From the NCBI RefSeq assembly GCF_027942865.1, contig NC_134509.1, forward strand, positions 24,486,697 to 24,550,696: DNA of 64,000 nucleotides, in the 5' to 3' direction. This stretch comes from Odontesthes bonariensis. Taxonomy: Eukaryota > Chordata > Actinopteri > Atheriniformes > Atherinopsidae. The notes beneath the pieces were generated by a model. It worked only from the letters and a program-made list of their open reading frames with translations. It ran no database searches and had not been told where the DNA came from. A program made the position numbers and the translations under genes. Shown here one piece after another: positions 63,038 through 64,000 of this stretch (its first letter is position 1; the number at the start of each line of letters is the position of its first letter).

Positions 63038-64000
63038 ATGATTACTGCTACTACACATAAGATTATTAGATAACTACTGTTAATGAGTCCGACTTTAACT
63101 CTTCAACTTTAACTGGTGGTTTTCCACACATGGAGTGCTTGCTTTGCATTCATCCCCAACGCTTCTGTTGGAAATATCAACTTTACTCTTTTTAACCTTT
63201 CCTTGGTTGAACATCTTTTGTGGTTTGAGCTGTCGTCTCGCTGCGTGACTCTGAGGACACAGTGAGACTAATTTGCATTTCCCTTTAGAGTTCCACGGTA
63301 GGATTCACAATTCATTGTTCCATCATTAATGACAAGCCACCCTGGACCAGCAAAACGGGCTCTAAGCATGATATTCCCATCACCGTGTTTTCAAAGATAG
63401 TTTTAGATTATCATGTTTGAAAGCAGTGTTTTCTTTCTCCACACAGGATGCCTTTTACTTAAACCAAAAAGTTCTATTTTGGTCTCATCCATCTACGTTA
63501 TTTTTCTGACATCCTCCTGGTTTGTCCATGTGATGGATACCTCAAATTGAGGAGGACGGCAATAGCCCTGAATTGCAAAAAATATGTTGGGATCCTTGGT
63601 TTTCTGTACCCAGTTGACTTTTCTGTCTTCAAATCAAAGGAGTGCACATAAAAAAACAGGAGCTGCTGACTCTCTCATCTTCTACATTAAAGTTATTGGA
63701 TTGCAAGTGTTGTTGCATATCTGTTCTTATCGTTGCTACATCTGGCATATCTTTGAACTCAACATTTCCATTTATGCTTCAATATTAAAATGTAAATCGA
63801 CATTGGCGACGAGCCAGGTAAATGAAAAGGTTGCGTTCTCAAACTGGAAGTACCGGCACTACTTCTCGCTCCTTTTAATTAAAGGCAAGAATGTTTATGT
63901 AACATGCACGCTATGCCCAGGAAAAAAGACTTTATCCACGTCCGTCTCAAGCAACCCGAATCTTATGAAGCACCTCACATCAACACATGCCAACATGACA
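63038..64000 (+). mobile_element. Transposon-derived DNA with BED zinc-finger fragment, copy 2 (runs off window)
   Basis: Duplicate of 60002-61020 at high identity, with extra sequence at 63400-63570 that is absent from copy 1. The extra part (GGTCTCATCCATCTACG, GACATCCTCCTGG) looks like more of the same Tc1-type relic, so copy 1 carries a deletion. The BED-like finger is repeated with a few substitutions. It continues past the window end. Confidence 0.6.

Overview
The window is vertebrate nuclear DNA, almost certainly from a teleost (percomorph-like) fish. The genes are split by GT-AG introns into short exons. Introns and gaps carry fish-type repeats: Tc1/mariner relics, an L2 LINE, a tRNA-derived SINE, MITEs and (CA)n/(TA)n runs. 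No bacterial operons, CRISPR arrays or tRNA genes were seen. Exon models were built by hand, joining GT-AG sites so that reading phase closes. Every complete multi-exon model sums to a whole number of codons.

Layout. 1-5038 (-): mri1, methionine-salvage isomerase; its last exons lie before position 1. 8960-24987 (-): cc2d1a, 27 coding exons, four DM14 domains plus C2. 25831-32763 (+): brme1, a meiotic recombination factor, head-to-head with cc2d1a. 33593-34288 (-): nanos3, intronless germline RNA regulator. 35564-38801 (-): a short SSX2IP/ADIP-family coiled-coil gene. 42590-45419 (-): a G-protein gamma subunit closest to GNG5. 47474-59712 (-): a secreted D8C - eight SRCR - ZP protein (DMBT1/GP2/uromodulin-like). 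62010-62455 (-): a broken paralogue fragment with EGF and D8C pieces.

The left part (MRI1, CC2D1A, BRME1, NANOS3) matches the gene set and relative orientation of human 19p13.12. SSX2IP and GNG5 are neighbours on human 1p22, so their relatives sitting here look like a retained ohnologue pair of that block. BRME1 and NANOS3 both act in germ cells.

The right third is the most dynamic part. SRCR exon pairs are repeated with a 2,373-bp period, and two successive units look identical. Every SRCR exon is a phase 1-1 multiple of three, so unit gain or loss keeps the frame. One unit carries a 1.25-kb foldback insertion with a 7-bp target duplication, for which the sister units supply the empty site. 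The first 1.6 kb of the gene and its upstream flank are duplicated about 3 kb away, where the coding part has decayed.
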